A stretch of DNA of 64,000 nucleotides from Costus lasius (lineage: Eukaryota; Streptophyta; Magnoliopsida; Zingiberales; Costaceae). Where the stretch lies: positions 28,647,501 to 28,711,500 of the forward strand of contig CM050446.2 of NCBI GenBank assembly GCA_027563935.2, in the 5' to 3' direction. Both the position numbers and the translations under genes were made by a program. Below the pieces are notes generated by a model. The model saw nothing but the letters and a program-made list of their open reading frames with translations, ran no database searches and was not told where the DNA came from. Below, one piece after another: positions 12,301 to 24,599 of the stretch (position 1 is its first letter; every line of letters begins with the position of its first letter).

Positions 12301-12746
12301 CCTCTATTTGTCCATTAACCTTCTCATATGGGTCGTGACATACTTAATGACAACCGTTATTACCTCCCAACTATAGTGAGGTCAATGACCTCAAGTCTAG
12401 GGATCAATGTATCTCCTGTCACTTATGAGGATAACTCATGACACTAAGTCATAGCCTCACAGCAGGTCGGTCTAGTATATCCACTACTGATATACCCATA
12501 TGTCTACGTTAGCACCTCATGCCTAACCAACCCATATACCAGTCTCTTACGTACCATAGCTATCCCATATCCACTAAGGTATATTGACTGGGGACAACCA
12601 TTTGAGCAAAGATCCAATATGTCTCAAAGGACATTATTATGTAAGTACACAATCGTAGATGTAAACAAACAATGATAACGGCAATGCCAGAATGATATAT
12701 AAATATCAAAGTCAAGTAGTACAAAGATGGACCAATACCAGGTCTT
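9376..12746 (-). mobile_element. 3' LTR of copia element H, main part
   Basis: It starts TGTTGGGAAACC, and its end (ATACACCAACA) lies at 43082, because solo LTR F was inserted after 12746. It also carries solo LTR K. Without inserts it is about 1.93 kb. It is clearly related to the LTRs of element I (shared blocks such as GATGAAATCT and TAGCCCAAACTT), but the starts differ, so it is another subfamily. The five bases GAAAA at 9371-9375 would be one copy of its target duplication; the partner is not found. ORFs in this region are not coding. Confidence 0.75.
10391..11841 (-). mobile_element. Solo LTR K, target duplication TTTGG
   Basis: A 1,451-bp Athila-like LTR begins TGATAGGGTCCG and ends GACACCTATCA. 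It is flanked by TTTGG at 10386-10390 and at 11842-11846. The H LTR sequence is continuous across it: element I reads straight through the same site. The minus-strand TATA box (TATAAAA) is at 11301-11307. CACGGCCAGGCCGTG-type palindromes lie at 11425-11590, just upstream of the TATA box. A solo LTR forms by recombination between the two LTRs of a full element. Confidence 0.9.
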
Positions 12747-14169
12747 TGATGACACCAAAATTTATAGTAAATTTCATGCCATTTTATATATCTTTTTGTC
12801 TCATATTTATGATCTTTTGCTTGTTTTTAAGCCATATTTGTTAAATAATGTGGAATCCACACATTTCTTTTTTTTCATGATTTTCAGATAAAAAGTGCCA
12901 TATTTTGATGGATTTTGAAGGATTTGAGTGCATGAATGGATTCCAGATGTCAAAACGAAGCTGCCCGCCAATTTTCATGCAAATCGGAGCAAGTTTGAAA
13001 AATACACCCCTGCCATAATGAAAATTACGGGTGAAATTTTGGCCCAGAAATACACAGAAGAAATTACGGCACTGCCGTAATATTTTTCATGGGCCATAAT
13101 TTTGTCATAATATTCACATAAACAAATTACGGCACTGCCATAATGGAAATTACGGCCGTAATTACTACCTAGACACGCGAGTTTTTCGGGCCCGATTCTT
13201 GCACGGACGATATCTTGAGATTTAGGGTACCAAGTTGAGATCCGAAAGAAGTGGCGGACTCGTCTCAATGAGGAGAAGATAAAGAGAGCAAAATCCCTAA
13301 TTTTTATGAAGAATTCGGGGAGCAATCAACAGAGGCGTCTCTAGGGTTCGGTCGCATGCCGAGAGGCGTGGAGGTCACCTCAGGTCGTGAATTTTACACT
13401 GAAGCTTCGCCTGGAGGAGGGAAGGATATCACAGAAGTTTTAGAGCGAAAGGATATCGATTAGAGGAGAAATCAATGAAAGAAGGGTCGTGGGCACTGTT
13501 CACAGCAAGTTTTCAACCAAAATTACGGCTGTAATTTCCATTACAGCCATGTTGTAACGTTATTTCTCCTTCTTCTTTGATTTCTGACACTTTGATACTA
13601 TGGTTGATTGTATTTTCTCTTCCATGCTAGCTTAATCATATTTTGGGACATGGGAGAGTAATTCACTTTGATTTCTTATGACTAAATAACTTTTATTTTC
13701 ATCAGAATAGTTTTATTATGATGATTCTACTTATGTGATAGATTGCTCTATGATTCTCCATAGTTTTCTTATTATCATGCATGTTTTAGAGTTTTCGCAA
13801 TAGACTGAACGGTGACCTGCTTGAGAACTTGGAACCCTAAAATTGAATAATAGGAACTCACTATAAGAAATTAGGTTAGTTCTTATTTCCTGATTTTAGA
13901 ATAATAATTACCATATTTGATAAAAAGAATCTAGGATTGAGTTATTTTGTCAAGTGGGAAGATCTTGTGCGAAAGCAAGGATCGGAACGTTGGAAAACTA
14001 TAAGTAGAACCTGTGTTGAGACTCGGATGCACGAAAGTGATCCTTGAGATTCCACTTGAGATAATCAACTTAGAATTCGGATGCATGAAAGTGATCCTTG
14101 AGTTCTTTGTTTGATGATTTACTTATTTTCAGCATTGGGATAGATCTTGTGGAAAAGCGAGGATTGGTC

Positions 14170-15749
14170 TGATGCAGGAGCAAACGGGCCCATGAACACA
14201 CTTGAGGGCGGCCCAACCCCTCCAAAAGATACATGGGGAGACTCCTCAGGACCCCAAGAATTTTCACTGGAAATTTCACCCAAGTCAGAGTTCCCCAAAC
14301 CCCGACACAGCCAGGCCGTGCACCCCGTCACGGCCGTGACACGGTTGCCCGAAGACGCGAACGCTGAACACGGCCGTGCTCCTAAGCATGGGCAAGCCGT
14401 GCCTGACTCTGTGGATTTCGACAACGCCAAGCACAGGCGTGACTCCAAGCACGGGCAGGTCGTGCTCGACTCTGTGGATTTCGACAACGCCAAGCACGGG
14501 CATGACTCCAAGCACGGGCAGGCCATGCTCAATTATGTGGATAACGCGACTCTGAACATGGCCGTGTTCGCCCCTGACGACTCGTTGCAGCCCCGACGAC
14601 CCCACTTCGACGTGCATCGCCCTCCCAACCATGTTGCTCCACCCAATGATGATCCAAAGGAGCCCAACAACGTGGAAATCCGACGATCCCAACGCCAAAG
14701 TAGGCCCCCGGATCGCTTCTTAGGAGTCATTAGCCCCCTTTCCATACACACCGGAGTAGCGCAGCTCAAGGGTGCTCCGGGCCAGCCCTCTGAGGATCCA
14801 ACTCCAAGTGGGCCACTCAATCTCATTAGCAATATGGCCCAAGAATGAGCCGCGATGGTGGTAACCCAGCCCACGACTTCAAAGTTTTGCTGTCTTGTCG
14901 CGATGTGCTCGGAGCGCGTCTAAACTGTCTCCGCTAAGGCACGTACGCTGAAGGACCAAGGACCTGTGCCCCCTCGCAGGAATAGTTGGTAGTTGGTAGG
15001 ATTTTATGCTTTCTTATTTTATGTGGCAGCTTGACCGCTTTATGGTAGTTAGTTTGTTAGGATGCTGTCCCCTGGTCTTGTTCCCCTTCCTTATCTTATA
15101 AAAGAGAGGGGTTGGCCAGCATCCTGGGGTAGTTCTCTTTGGTGTAGAGAGTTCTCCTGGTGAGCTTAGAAGTCGCCAGCATTGTGTGAAGACGAGCCGG
15201 AGCCTCGCCTTCGTCGTTGTTCGGGTCGAAGACGTCTCTTCGATTCCAAGTTGTTTCCTCTTCCATTTTGAAGTAAATCCCACCTTTTCGGTGGGTCAGG
15301 TTCGCCTGTTTTCTCCCTCTCGCTTTGATAACAAATTGGTTTTCCCCTTTCATCTTCACCCACGCTAGTCCACACGTCGGAGCGTGGTCGGTTCTCTTGT
15401 TTCTCTGGTTTGTTTCAGCCCTCAAGGCGGGCGAGCTAAACCCCTACGCACTCGCTGTTCCTCGCGTGGCTGAGCTTAAAACGTACTAAGAGAGCTGCGA
15501 GGAATGCTTAAAAAAATGCTGTGAGGTTATCATGTTGCGTTAAATAGTTGGGTGCCGTTCCTTTCATTTGCATTTGTGTTGCCTTGACCGAGATCGCCGC
15601 TGTTTCATCATGTTTTCTATCGGTTTCCCTGTACTTTTCCGACGCATTTTCTCTTCCCTCGCCTCACGACCCTCTCACATTTTATCGTGCATTGTGTAAA
15701 ACCCTAGAGTATGACTTAAGGACCCTCCCACCTATTAGTCTCTACATCA
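14170..15749 (+). repeat. 5' LTR of element G
   Basis: It starts TGATGCAGGAG and ends TCTCTACATCA, directly before the primer site. The first 680 bp are an open frame because this sequence, in the 3' LTR, encodes the C-terminus of pol; here it has no start of its own and is not a separate gene. Bases 14300-14575 hold repeated CACGGGCAGGCCGTG-type palindromes. It differs from the 3' LTR in the number of repeat units. Confidence 0.88.
15097..15103 (+). promoter_or_regulatory. TATA box of the G 5' LTR
   Basis: TATAAAA within CTTATAAAAGAGAGGGG, in the middle of the LTR and about 650 bp before its end; transcription would start near 15130. The same box is at 33892-33898 in the 3' LTR. Confidence 0.6.
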
Positions 15750-15753
15750 GTTC

Positions 15754-15765
15754 TGGTATCAGAGG
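15754..15765 (+). promoter_or_regulatory. Primer-binding site of G (initiator tRNA-Met)
   Basis: TGGTATCAGAGG begins five bases after the LTR end. It is complementary to the 3' end of plant initiator tRNA-Met except for the last base. Confidence 0.8.
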
Positions 15766-15876
15766 GCGTTACGTGATCGATTCTTATCGTTGCACGATCT
15801 GCCCCTTTGCATTGCATATTTCGGCATTTCTTCGGGTTTCCGCATTTCGCATTAGTCGCGTCTCCCTTGTTTGTGC

Positions 15877-18800
15877 ATGGTGACTACACGGTCACAAATC
15901 ATATCGTCCCAATACCCCAAAACCATTCCTGGGACGCAAGAGTCGGTCCAGCCTTCGAAAGGGGCTAATTCCCGTCTAGAATCTATGGCTGCGCTTGAGG
16001 CGCTGTCCGCACGCGTGGAAGCCCAACAAGCTAGCACCAATGCCATGGTCCAGCAGATCTTGGCTGGAATCCAACACCTCCTTAGTCGCTCTGGACCCAC
16101 GGAGCATGACCGCCCAAGCTCGGTAAACCCTCCGGTGTCCGCACACCCAGCCCCTACTAGAGAGTTACCCCCGTTGGCCGCGCCCACGTGGTGGCGCGTC
16201 CACGAGGATGAATGGGGCCATCCGCGACCTCATGAAGTCCCTCGGAACCCGAGTCATGGTGATGATCCCCTCGATGAGGATGATGTTTGGGCCGCACAAG
16301 GGCCCCAACCCGATGGTCGTTTTGGTCACGCTTGGGCTGCGCCTCAAACCCCCGCCCAAGCCCGCATTGAGCGCCCTCGGGTGGACGATGATTTTTGTCG
16401 TTTCATTCGTAACACTCCTGCACCATTCACAGGTGGTCTTGACCCCACACAGTTCTTAGATTGGGTCACGTCCGTTGATGTGTATTTTGACCTTAGCGAT
16501 TGGCCTCCGCACTCATGGGTTCGGTATGTGCGCACCTTACTTGAGGGGCCAGCACGTTTACATTGGGAAAATGTGGAGCACCAAAACACGCAGCAGGCTC
16601 TTTCCCCGATCACTGAGTGACGGAGATGCGGTATCGCCTTCGCAAGCGTTACGTACCCCCCTCCTATAGGCAGCACCTTCTTGATCGGTATAGTAGTCTA
16701 CACCAAGGGTCAGGTACTGTCGAGGAGTACCGTCTTACCTTCGAGACGTTGCAACTCCGTTGCAATTTGCAGGAGGACCCCGAGTTTGTTTTGTCGAAAT
16801 TCAAGAATGGGCTCCGTGAGGATATCCGCCGAGCCTTACCCGTGTATGGATCGGAGGCTCTTGACCAAACTTTTCAGCGCTCTCACGATATCGAGCAAGA
16901 CCTTCACATCGCTGGAAGGCGTAATCACCTTGGCCCACATAGGCGTCCTCATGCGGGCCCCCACAACCCCACCTGCGACTTGAGCGTCTAGAGCCTCGTC
17001 CGGACCCTCGACCCGCACCCCCAGCCCATCAGCCCCTTCAACGCCCACCCCCTGAGGCTTCGCCTTCTCAGCCCACTTGGGAGGAGAAGGGCAAGGCCCC
17101 AACAGTCAGAGCCTCGGGCCGTATTACCTGCTACAACTGCTTGCAACCGGGTCACATGTCGCGTGAATGTCCCAAGAGGCCCGCTCGAGCCGACACGGGT
17201 CTGGCTCACGTCACCACCATAACCCCCGCTGAACATGATATTGAGGCGGAATGTTACACTAGTGGCGAGGAATCGGGTCTGTCCACACTTGTCGTTCACT
17301 GCAACCTTGTGCAGCCGGCACCCACCGAGGATTGGCGGCGCTCGGGCATTTTTACGACTTACATTAAGTGCAACGGGCACTCATGTAAGATTGTCATTGA
17401 CGGTGGTAGTAGCCTGAACGTGGTATCTCGGACCGCAGTCACGCGTTTCGGCCTACCCCTTGAACCCCACCCGAGACCTTACTCTATTGCATGGGTCGAT
17501 GCTACGAGTCTGCCGATCACACACCAGTGTCACGTTCCCATTGCGTTTGGGACCTACCGTGAGAAGGCCCTGTGCGACATGGCGACTATGGACGTTGCCC
17601 ACGTCCTCCTTGGCCGCCCATGGCTATACGATAGAGATGTCGTCCACTATGGTCGGTCGAACACTTATGTGTTCGACCACGACAAGCAGAAGATCCGCCT
17701 GATTCCAGCTCCGCCTAAGGAGCTTCGTGCGTCCACCTCCAAGGGCCTGATTACACCCTCGGCACCTGCCCCGCCACCTGCCCCCATGGTCTCCCTCATG
17801 CGCACCCCCGCATTGGTTCGCGAAGCTCATGCGGCCAAGACTGTCTACGCGCTCATGGTGCGCGAAGTGCAAGACCCTATCCCTTGCCCTGTCCCGGCAC
17901 CTCCTGTTGAGATGTCCGCCCTCCTTGCCAAGTTTAGTGATAACAGCCCTGAGGATTTGCCTCATGGCCTTCCCCCGGAGAGGGAAATTCAGCATGCGAT
18001 TGACCTCCTCCCGGGAGCTCCCCTACCTAACTTGCCCCACCATCGCCTTAACCCCGTGGAACACGCTGAATCGCAGCGTCAGGTGGATGATCTCCTCACC
18101 AAGGGGTACATCCGCGAAAGTCTCAGCCCTTGCGCTGTTCCCGTGCTACTCATGCCCAAAAAGGATGGGTCGTGGCGCATGTGTGTCGATAGTCGCGCTA
18201 TCAATCGGATCACTGTTAAGTACCGATTTCCCATTCCTCGGCTTGACGACATGTTAGATTTGATTTCTGGCGCGTCTTGGTTTTCCAAGCTCGATCTTCG
18301 AAGCGGGTACAACTAGGTCCGCATTCGCGAGGGCGATGAGTGGAAGACCGCGTTTAAGACCAAGGACTGTCTTTACGAGTGGCTTGTCATGCCATTCGGG
18401 TTGTCTACTGCCCCATCCATGTTTATGCGCTTGATGAGTCAGGTCCTCCGGCCCTACATGGGCAAGTTTTTGGTCGTCTACTTTGACGACATCCTGATCT
18501 TTAGTCGGACTCGGGATGAACACCTGGAGCATCTTCGATCCACTTTTTCCCTTCTGCGTAAGGAGCGCCTCTTCCTTAACACGAAGAAGTGCTCTTTCCT
18601 AACCAGCAGCGTGTATTTCCTTGGGTATATCGTCTTGGACCAAGGGCTGTCCGTTGACCCTGCGAAGGTTGAGGCCATCCGGCTTTGGCCCGAACCCCGC
18701 ACCGTGACTGAGGTCCGCAGTTTCTTGGGCCTTGCAGGATTTTACCGCCGGTTCATCCGTGGGTTCAGCACCCTCGCCACCCCCTTAACCCAGCGCTTTT

Positions 18801-19258
18801 CTAAGGACAAGTTTGAGTGGACCCCTGCCACTCAATGAGCTTTTGACACGCTTAAGGACGCCCTGACCACCGCTCCTGTTTTGCGCCTCCCTGACTTTTC
18901 GAAGGTCTTCGAGGTCGCGTGCGATGCTTTCGGTTCTGGCATCGGTGGTTCCCTTAGTTAGGAGGGCCATCCCGTGGCCTTCTTCAGTGAGACATTGAAT
19001 GCTGTTCGCTAGCGTTATTCTACGTATGACAAGGAATTCTACGTGATTGCTCAGTCCCTTCGACAATGGAGGTATTACCTCCTCCATCGCGAGTTCGTAT
19101 TATATAGTGACCATCAGGCCCTTTCCTTCCTTAATGCCCAGAAGAAGTTGGGCGCCGACCATGCCAAGTGGGTCGAGTACCTCCAACAGTACTCCTTTGT
19201 GATCAACCACAAGGCGGGTAAGGAGAACGTCATCGCGGATGCCCTGAGTCGCGTCTGA
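15877..19258 (+). pseudogene. G gag, protease, RT and RNase H
   Basis: Gag starts MVTTRSQ at 15877 and shifts frame near 16560-16620, continuing with KRYVPPSYRQHLLDRY. A CCHC zinc knuckle (CYNCLQPGHMSREC) lies at 17129-17170. The aspartic protease has IVIDGGSSLNVV near 17395 and LLGRPWLYD near 17610. RT runs from about 17940, with the catalytic YFDD near 18480 ([11 protein letters not shown]). RNase H ends in KENVIADALSRV at 19256. In-frame stops interrupt it at 18316, 18838 and near 18961 and 19012; each is explained by one C-to-T change in a Gln (CAG) or Arg (CGA) codon. The product would make and copy virus-like particle RNA in the cytoplasm. Element A follows 125 bp downstream. Confidence 0.88.
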
Positions 19259-19382
19259 ACCCTCTTATGCGTGATGCGCACTCGCATCAATACTTTTGAC
19301 CATGTCAATGAAGAGTACGCCACTTGCTCTGATTTTGGCACCATCTATGCCAGTTTAATCAAGTCCACCGACCCCGACTCCC

Positions 19383-20889
19383 TGACACACTCCGCAAGTG
19401 CACGGATATGTTGAAGTAATATAAAAGATGTCGAATCCCACAGGGAGCAAGGTTGAGTACTAGAAAGTCTGAGTCCTAATAGCTAGGCGAATATCAAACG
19501 TGGGTTTTTGAAGACGGAAATAAAAAATAAACAAGTGCAACTAATTCGGTAGAGAAAAGATATAAGAGAGAATTCAGGACTACGACTTCCACCACGACGA
19601 TAATCTTAATCGCACAAGAAAGATATTAGTTATTTGGTTTATTGGTTTTGCACAAGGAGTCTAACCCTAGGGTACAAGGTGCCCTCTCTCGAGTGATACA
19701 CCCTGGTGTTCGTTTTAGACCGACCTCCTACTCTCGCGGTGGATCGTTCTAAGATGAACCCATTGAGCTCTATGGCAGACTATGAAATCCTCGAGCGAAG
19801 ACCAAGCACTCTCGTGTCGAGGTCTCGCAAGTTTTACTCAGAGGTTCGACCCTTACAATCCTTCTCTCGATATGAATCGTAATGGCTAACACGCGATATT
19901 ACTCGGCCAAGGTAAAACCACAAAATAAATACGTCAAAGTAAAATATGCTCACAATTCATACCAAATAACATAAATAGATACAAAGTTTGCAATTAAAAT
20001 CATCAAAGGGTTTCCACCACGCCCCGAAATAGGGTTTACGCTACAATCGTCATTGAAACGCTCAAAATCTCTCTTTTAATGAAATGAAAAGTATAAGAAA
20101 ATGAAGCTAAGGGGAAGGAGATGATGAACCGAAGGAATCCTAAAGAAATCGCGATGATCGTGTGTCTCAATCTCCGAAAATCTCCAAAAATCACCTCGTC
20201 ACCGTGTTCTTCCTCCTGCACCGCATCTTCACGTGAATGCTCAATGATTAGGGCAAGAAAATTGGGGCTTTTATGTCCTATACGTTCGCCTCTGAAAGAG
20301 CTTTCCATAGACACCTTACTTGCCGAATTTGGCCTCCGAACGGGTGAGAAATCGAAGGAAAACCGAGTGTGGGTCGGGCCGCTCGCGAACCTGGGTTAGA
20401 ATCACGGTGAACCCCACCGGGTTCACCTGGCCGTGATTCATTATGTGATTTCGGTAGAAAGAAGCGCGGTGAACCCCGCCGGGTTCACCTGGCCGTGATA
20501 TGTTCTAAACAGTTTTCGGCCAAATGGAATTCTGGTGAACCCCGCTAGGGTTCACCCGGCCGTGATGCTCTTTGTGAGTTTCACAGACTGGCGACTGGGA
20601 TGGTGAACCCCGTGGGGTTCACCTGGCCGTGATTGTCAAGCTAACTCCAAACAAGCCCAAATTTGACACGCGGCTTCGTTTTCACATAAGAAATCATCCC
20701 ATAGCTTCAGAATCTTCAAAATATGTTGAAAAAAAGGGTGTTTTTACCTAAAATTCCATAAAAGTGCTAAAAAGTGAAGATTCCAAAGATATGAAGGAAA
20801 TAAGCCTATAATGAGTATAAAAATGCCGAAATAAGCCTAGATTTGACATGAAATAACTATGAAAATCACTACGAAAATGCAATGCATCA
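19383..20889 (-). repeat. 3' LTR of element A
   Basis: 1,507 bp from TGACACACTCCG to ATGCATCA. It aligns along its length with 30219-31717. Four palindromic units with the arms GTGAACCCC and GGGTTCAC lie at 20400-20635. Confidence 0.92.
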
Positions 20890-22024
20890 AAATACTCCAG
20901 ACTTAAATCTTTGCTTGTCCTCAAGCAATAAAATAAGATGAGATAAATGATTGGTACAAGAGCAATCTTTCATGTCAAGATATACATGTTAGAAAAACAT
21001 TTAATACCAATCGAAGATCTAATCAGGAGAAATTAAGTAAATGGTTGTCTCAAGTGTTCAATAGTTTGATCCCACAATAACTAGATGCCAAACAACTTAG
21101 TAAGCAGCGAACATAGGATTCAATTAAGCTTACATAAAACACTCATGCAATTCCAATCCTTCCTAGTCAAATCGTTGGGGTTAACTCAAATATTTTATTC
21201 AGGATACGATATACTGATTATTGCACTGGACTTCAACTCATAACCTTAGGTACCATTGCCAATTTTTCGCAATGCCAAGTAGAGGAGTCATTTTATTGTT
21301 TTCAATTTCACATCCTTTAGATTTCAACTCATGTCCTTCGGTACCACTGCCAATAGAAGGGAAATCAAGGAATAACTAGGCGAATATATAACTCAATATG
21401 ATTCTCATGTAAGTTGCCAGCTCGAGTTGATTAAACAATCATAGAAATGTTTGACCCACTAATGAACTACTCAAAATCAATCCAAATCACAAAATTTCTA
21501 AATCATAGAACATACAGATATGATCAAACAGTATTTCTAACAAGGAGGTATACTCCAGACTTAATTCTTTGATCATTCTTAACCAATCAAGTATTCAACT
21601 CAAAATTTTGAAATAGCTTTCATAGGATAAGTCTCATGATAGACACATGAATTCATGAATAATAAGCATCATAACATTATTCAAGATTTTCACAACATGA
21701 AATCACAATCATCATAGCAAAGTACTGATATAAGCATGAAAGTAAAGTGCAAAGTGTCATACATAACTGTCATAGAGTGGGGCCTGAGGATGTGGACCAG
21801 GCCCGCGAATATAATGGCATATAAGATACAATGCCACATAATATCCAACCATCTCAAAATGAAAAATATCAATTCCCAACATCACAACAAATCACAGCCA
21901 CATGAAGAAAGGAAAAGCAGAGACTGGAGTAAAGAAAGCTCACCCACTCTAAAAGTTTGCATAGTCCTCTATCCAATACCATGATGTGAGAGAAGTGAGT
22001 GCTGAAATAGATATCCGGGGGCAG
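20890..22024 (-). other. 3' untranslated region of element A
   Basis: The minus strand shows a polypurine-like tract (GTCTGGAGTATTT) touching the LTR at 20890. Further in are two motifs with GGTACC next to short inverted repeats (for example CATTGC and GCAATG around 21255-21280). No ORF here has a recognisable product. Confidence 0.6.
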
Positions 22025-23542
22025 CTACTTTTTTTTGCGCGAGCGGGAGCCAGAAGCTCTCGAGCTAGAGCTCTTCTTCTTCCCACGTGCACTATAATCC
22101 GGCTCAACCTCCTAATCTGAAGGAAAAACACTGTCAAAGGAGATGTCCATCTGAGCCCTGTGCTCCTCAGATGCGAAAGTGAGGCGTTCATCTATCGCGG
22201 ATAGCTTCCCCCAAATAGAGCTCAACATAGTATGTTGGCGTTGCATACCGGCTTCATTTGATTCCCATCTAGCGGCGTAGTCCTGCTGCATGTGAGAGAT
22301 AGTGGTATCCATGTGATCGATCAACTCTCTTTGATGGAGCTGTTCCTCCTTGATTTCCTGCAACACATATATCATGGAATCGTGAGAAGAGGTACCACCA
22401 AAAGAGAATCCTCCCGGTGCTGGTGGTGCTGTGTCGACTGGATCGGGCTGTGCATCCTCAACTGGCTGGATGTGCCAGTTTCCATGAACTTTGATAGATG
22501 TGCGCTCTGGGTTTGGCAAAGGCAAGCAGATGGGGTTTCCCTTGAATGTCATACAATAAGAATCTCCCTTGCGTATAATCAGTTTCATGGCAACGCAAGA
22601 CTCGATGTCGAGCCTGTTGTTGCCGGTAGCCTCCAATGTGCCGTAGGGAATAATGCCGAGGGAAACTGCTAGAGGTGTGATCAAGCCGCTAATCACAATC
22701 GCCCCCCTCAAAGAACGAGCGATGCGGCTGAAATGCTTTGCCAAATAATATCCTGAATCGACTCTAAAACTGTGGAGCATGCACCAGATATAAAATAACT
22801 TAGTCTATCGAACCATACCGTCACTTTCACCGCGGCCAAAGAGAGTGTGGGCCAATACGCGGTGAACGTACTTGATCACTGGGTTGCACAGACTGGATGC
22901 GCGAGCTATGCGAGCGGAGTAGATGTGCTCGTTAGTGACAGCGCCCCAGAAGCTCTATTCACTATACTCAGTAGGGACTCTGCGTGCGCTAGGCTCTAGA
23001 AAACCGTAAATACCGCGGAACTGTGAAAGAGATAGGATATGTTCGATGTTACCCAGGCGAAAGGACAGACGGCCTGGATCATCCTCAAGTATAGGATCAG
23101 CTTTAACTTCCAATGAACTCAGAAATTCCAGCGTGGTACCGATGTAGGTGGGTGAGAATAGCTGCTGAAATTGCTTCCACCCTATGGATGTATACATCAA
23201 GTCAAAGTCTCCAAGCATCCCTAGCATCTGTAAGGTGGTTCGATCAAGATACCGCGTATTGAGCACGCGGCGTTGTCGCAGAATCTAATACCGTGCCTCT
23301 TGTGCAGCGTTCCGGAAGGTAATCCCGAACTCGTTCGGGGGAGATACGTAAGTCTGCGGTCAGCTGGCAGGCGTGCGACCGTGGCAAGACGAAGAAGAGC
23401 TGGGCGTAGCCGAAGAAGGCCGGTAGGAAGGAGGTGTAGGCATCGGTTCGTACTCCTCATCGTCCGTGGCGGACGAATCTGACAGCGCCTGCTGAGGGCG
23501 TGCGGTTCTCTTGCTGGCCATGGCCTTCATCCTTGGAGGCAT
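22025..23542 (-). pseudogene. ATHILA ORF / env-like protein of element A
   Basis: The frame starts MPPRMKAMASKRTARP at 23542, with a Ser/Pro-rich leader. The core NTRYLDRTTLQMLGMLGDFD (near 23220-23265), then SFWGAVTNEHIYSARIARAS and NPVIKYVHRVLAHTLFGR near 22800-22950, match the conserved pattern of the Arabidopsis ATHILA ORF-1 family. The part near 22700 has GLITPLAVSLGI. The C-terminus is Lys/Ser/Arg-rich (GKKKSSSSRASGSRSRKKK), ending at 22025. At least five in-frame stops break it, one of them a Gln-to-stop change just before the basic tail. Its position between integrase and 3' LTR is that of env-like genes. I see no clear signal peptide or transmembrane segment, so an envelope role is not supported. 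Confidence 0.75.
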
Positions 23543-24027
23543 GATTGGGATGATCGGGAGATGGCTAATAAGTGTCAGAAAGAGGTCGGTGAGGAAATCA
23601 GGGCGGTGGTGCTCGCGGAACGAAAGTGGTGGCGGATCAGCAAAGACTTGGTGAAAACAGGCGACAAGAATCCGATGGGAAACAGGTGAGAAGAGCTTGA
23701 TCGAACTGCAAGGAATCGTTAATCAGAACCTAAGAGATCTCCTTTGAGTGTGGAGATGGAAAGAAAGTGGTACGATCCGATCGGTTTCGTCAAAATCGGG
23801 TGGCGGCGGCAGAGATACACAAAATCTTGCGATGCTAAAAATCAGGGTTGAAGTTGAGATAGAACTCGATCCACTTGCAAGGAAACTCGGATCCGACCTG
23901 GAGAGATCTTTCTTCATGTTTGGAAAGAAGGAAGAATTCCAAAATCAGTGGGATCTTGGCGAAAGAGGAAGGCGGCGGCGAAAGCTTTCGAGCGTGTGCC
24001 CTAGTTTCGGGCGAACAAAACTTGAAA

Positions 24028-24345
24028 TTCCAGTGAACCCGCCCGGGTTCACTTGCCCGTGATGTTTACTGTGGTTAGGCTAAAGCAACAGAAACACGGG
24101 TGAACCTGCTGGGGTTCACCGACCCGTGAAGCTATCTGGAAAATTTTCTGGTCCTCGAAAATGTGGTGAACCCCGTAGGGTTCACCTGCCTGTGAAGCTC
24201 ACTAGTTGGATTCTGCGCATAAAGAATACTGGTGAACCCCATGGGGTTCACCTGCCCGTGAAGTCCTCTAGTTATAAAGCCTGGGCGCACTGCACAGTAG
24301 AAATCACGGTGAACCCCATGGGGTTCACCAGGCCGTGATGTTCAC
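24028..24345 (-). repeat. Five palindromic repeats between integrase and env-like ORF
   Basis: Five units, 65-77 bp apart, each with a near-perfect inverted repeat (GGTGAACCCC, a few bases, then GGGTTCACC) followed by a CCGTGA-type tail. The same unit occurs four times in each LTR of A. Here it lies inside the element, upstream of the env-like ORF start at 23542. Confidence 0.85.
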
Positions 24346-24541
24346 TGTATGCTCGAGAAAATCTGGAAAAATTCTAGAAAAATTCCCATGTGCTCCAACT
24401 TCTTCCTACAACATATAGAGACATCAATTTAGTAGCAATCCCCTCTAGAAAAGTGAAAATAAAAGAAAAACAAAACAATGATCAAAACACTAACTAATCG
24501 ACATGGAGAAACTATGCATAAAATCTAAATTTAAGCAAAAA

Positions 24542-24588
24542 CTTGGGTTGCCTCCGAAGAGCGCTAGTTTAGGGTCGGTAGCTCGACC
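24542..24588 (-). promoter_or_regulatory. Conserved double-hairpin module of element A
   Basis: On the minus strand, 12 bases after the pol stop: GGTCGAGCTACCGACC (stem GGTCG/CGACC), 7 bases, AGCGCT, then CTTCGGAGGCAACCCAAG (stem with one mismatch). The same module occurs in B and C. Its function is not known to me. Confidence 0.7.
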
Positions 24589-24599
24589 ATAAGAGTTTT

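Noticed and set aside
14147..14848. 233-codon forward ORF with His/Asp-rich repeats as a separate gene
   Set aside because: It lies in the 5' LTR of G and equals the pol C-terminus encoded in the 3' LTR; it has no gene context of its own.
24028..24345. CRISPR-like array (regularly spaced palindromic repeats)
   Set aside because: This is plant DNA; repeats diverge, spacers are not uniform, and the same units are LTR components.
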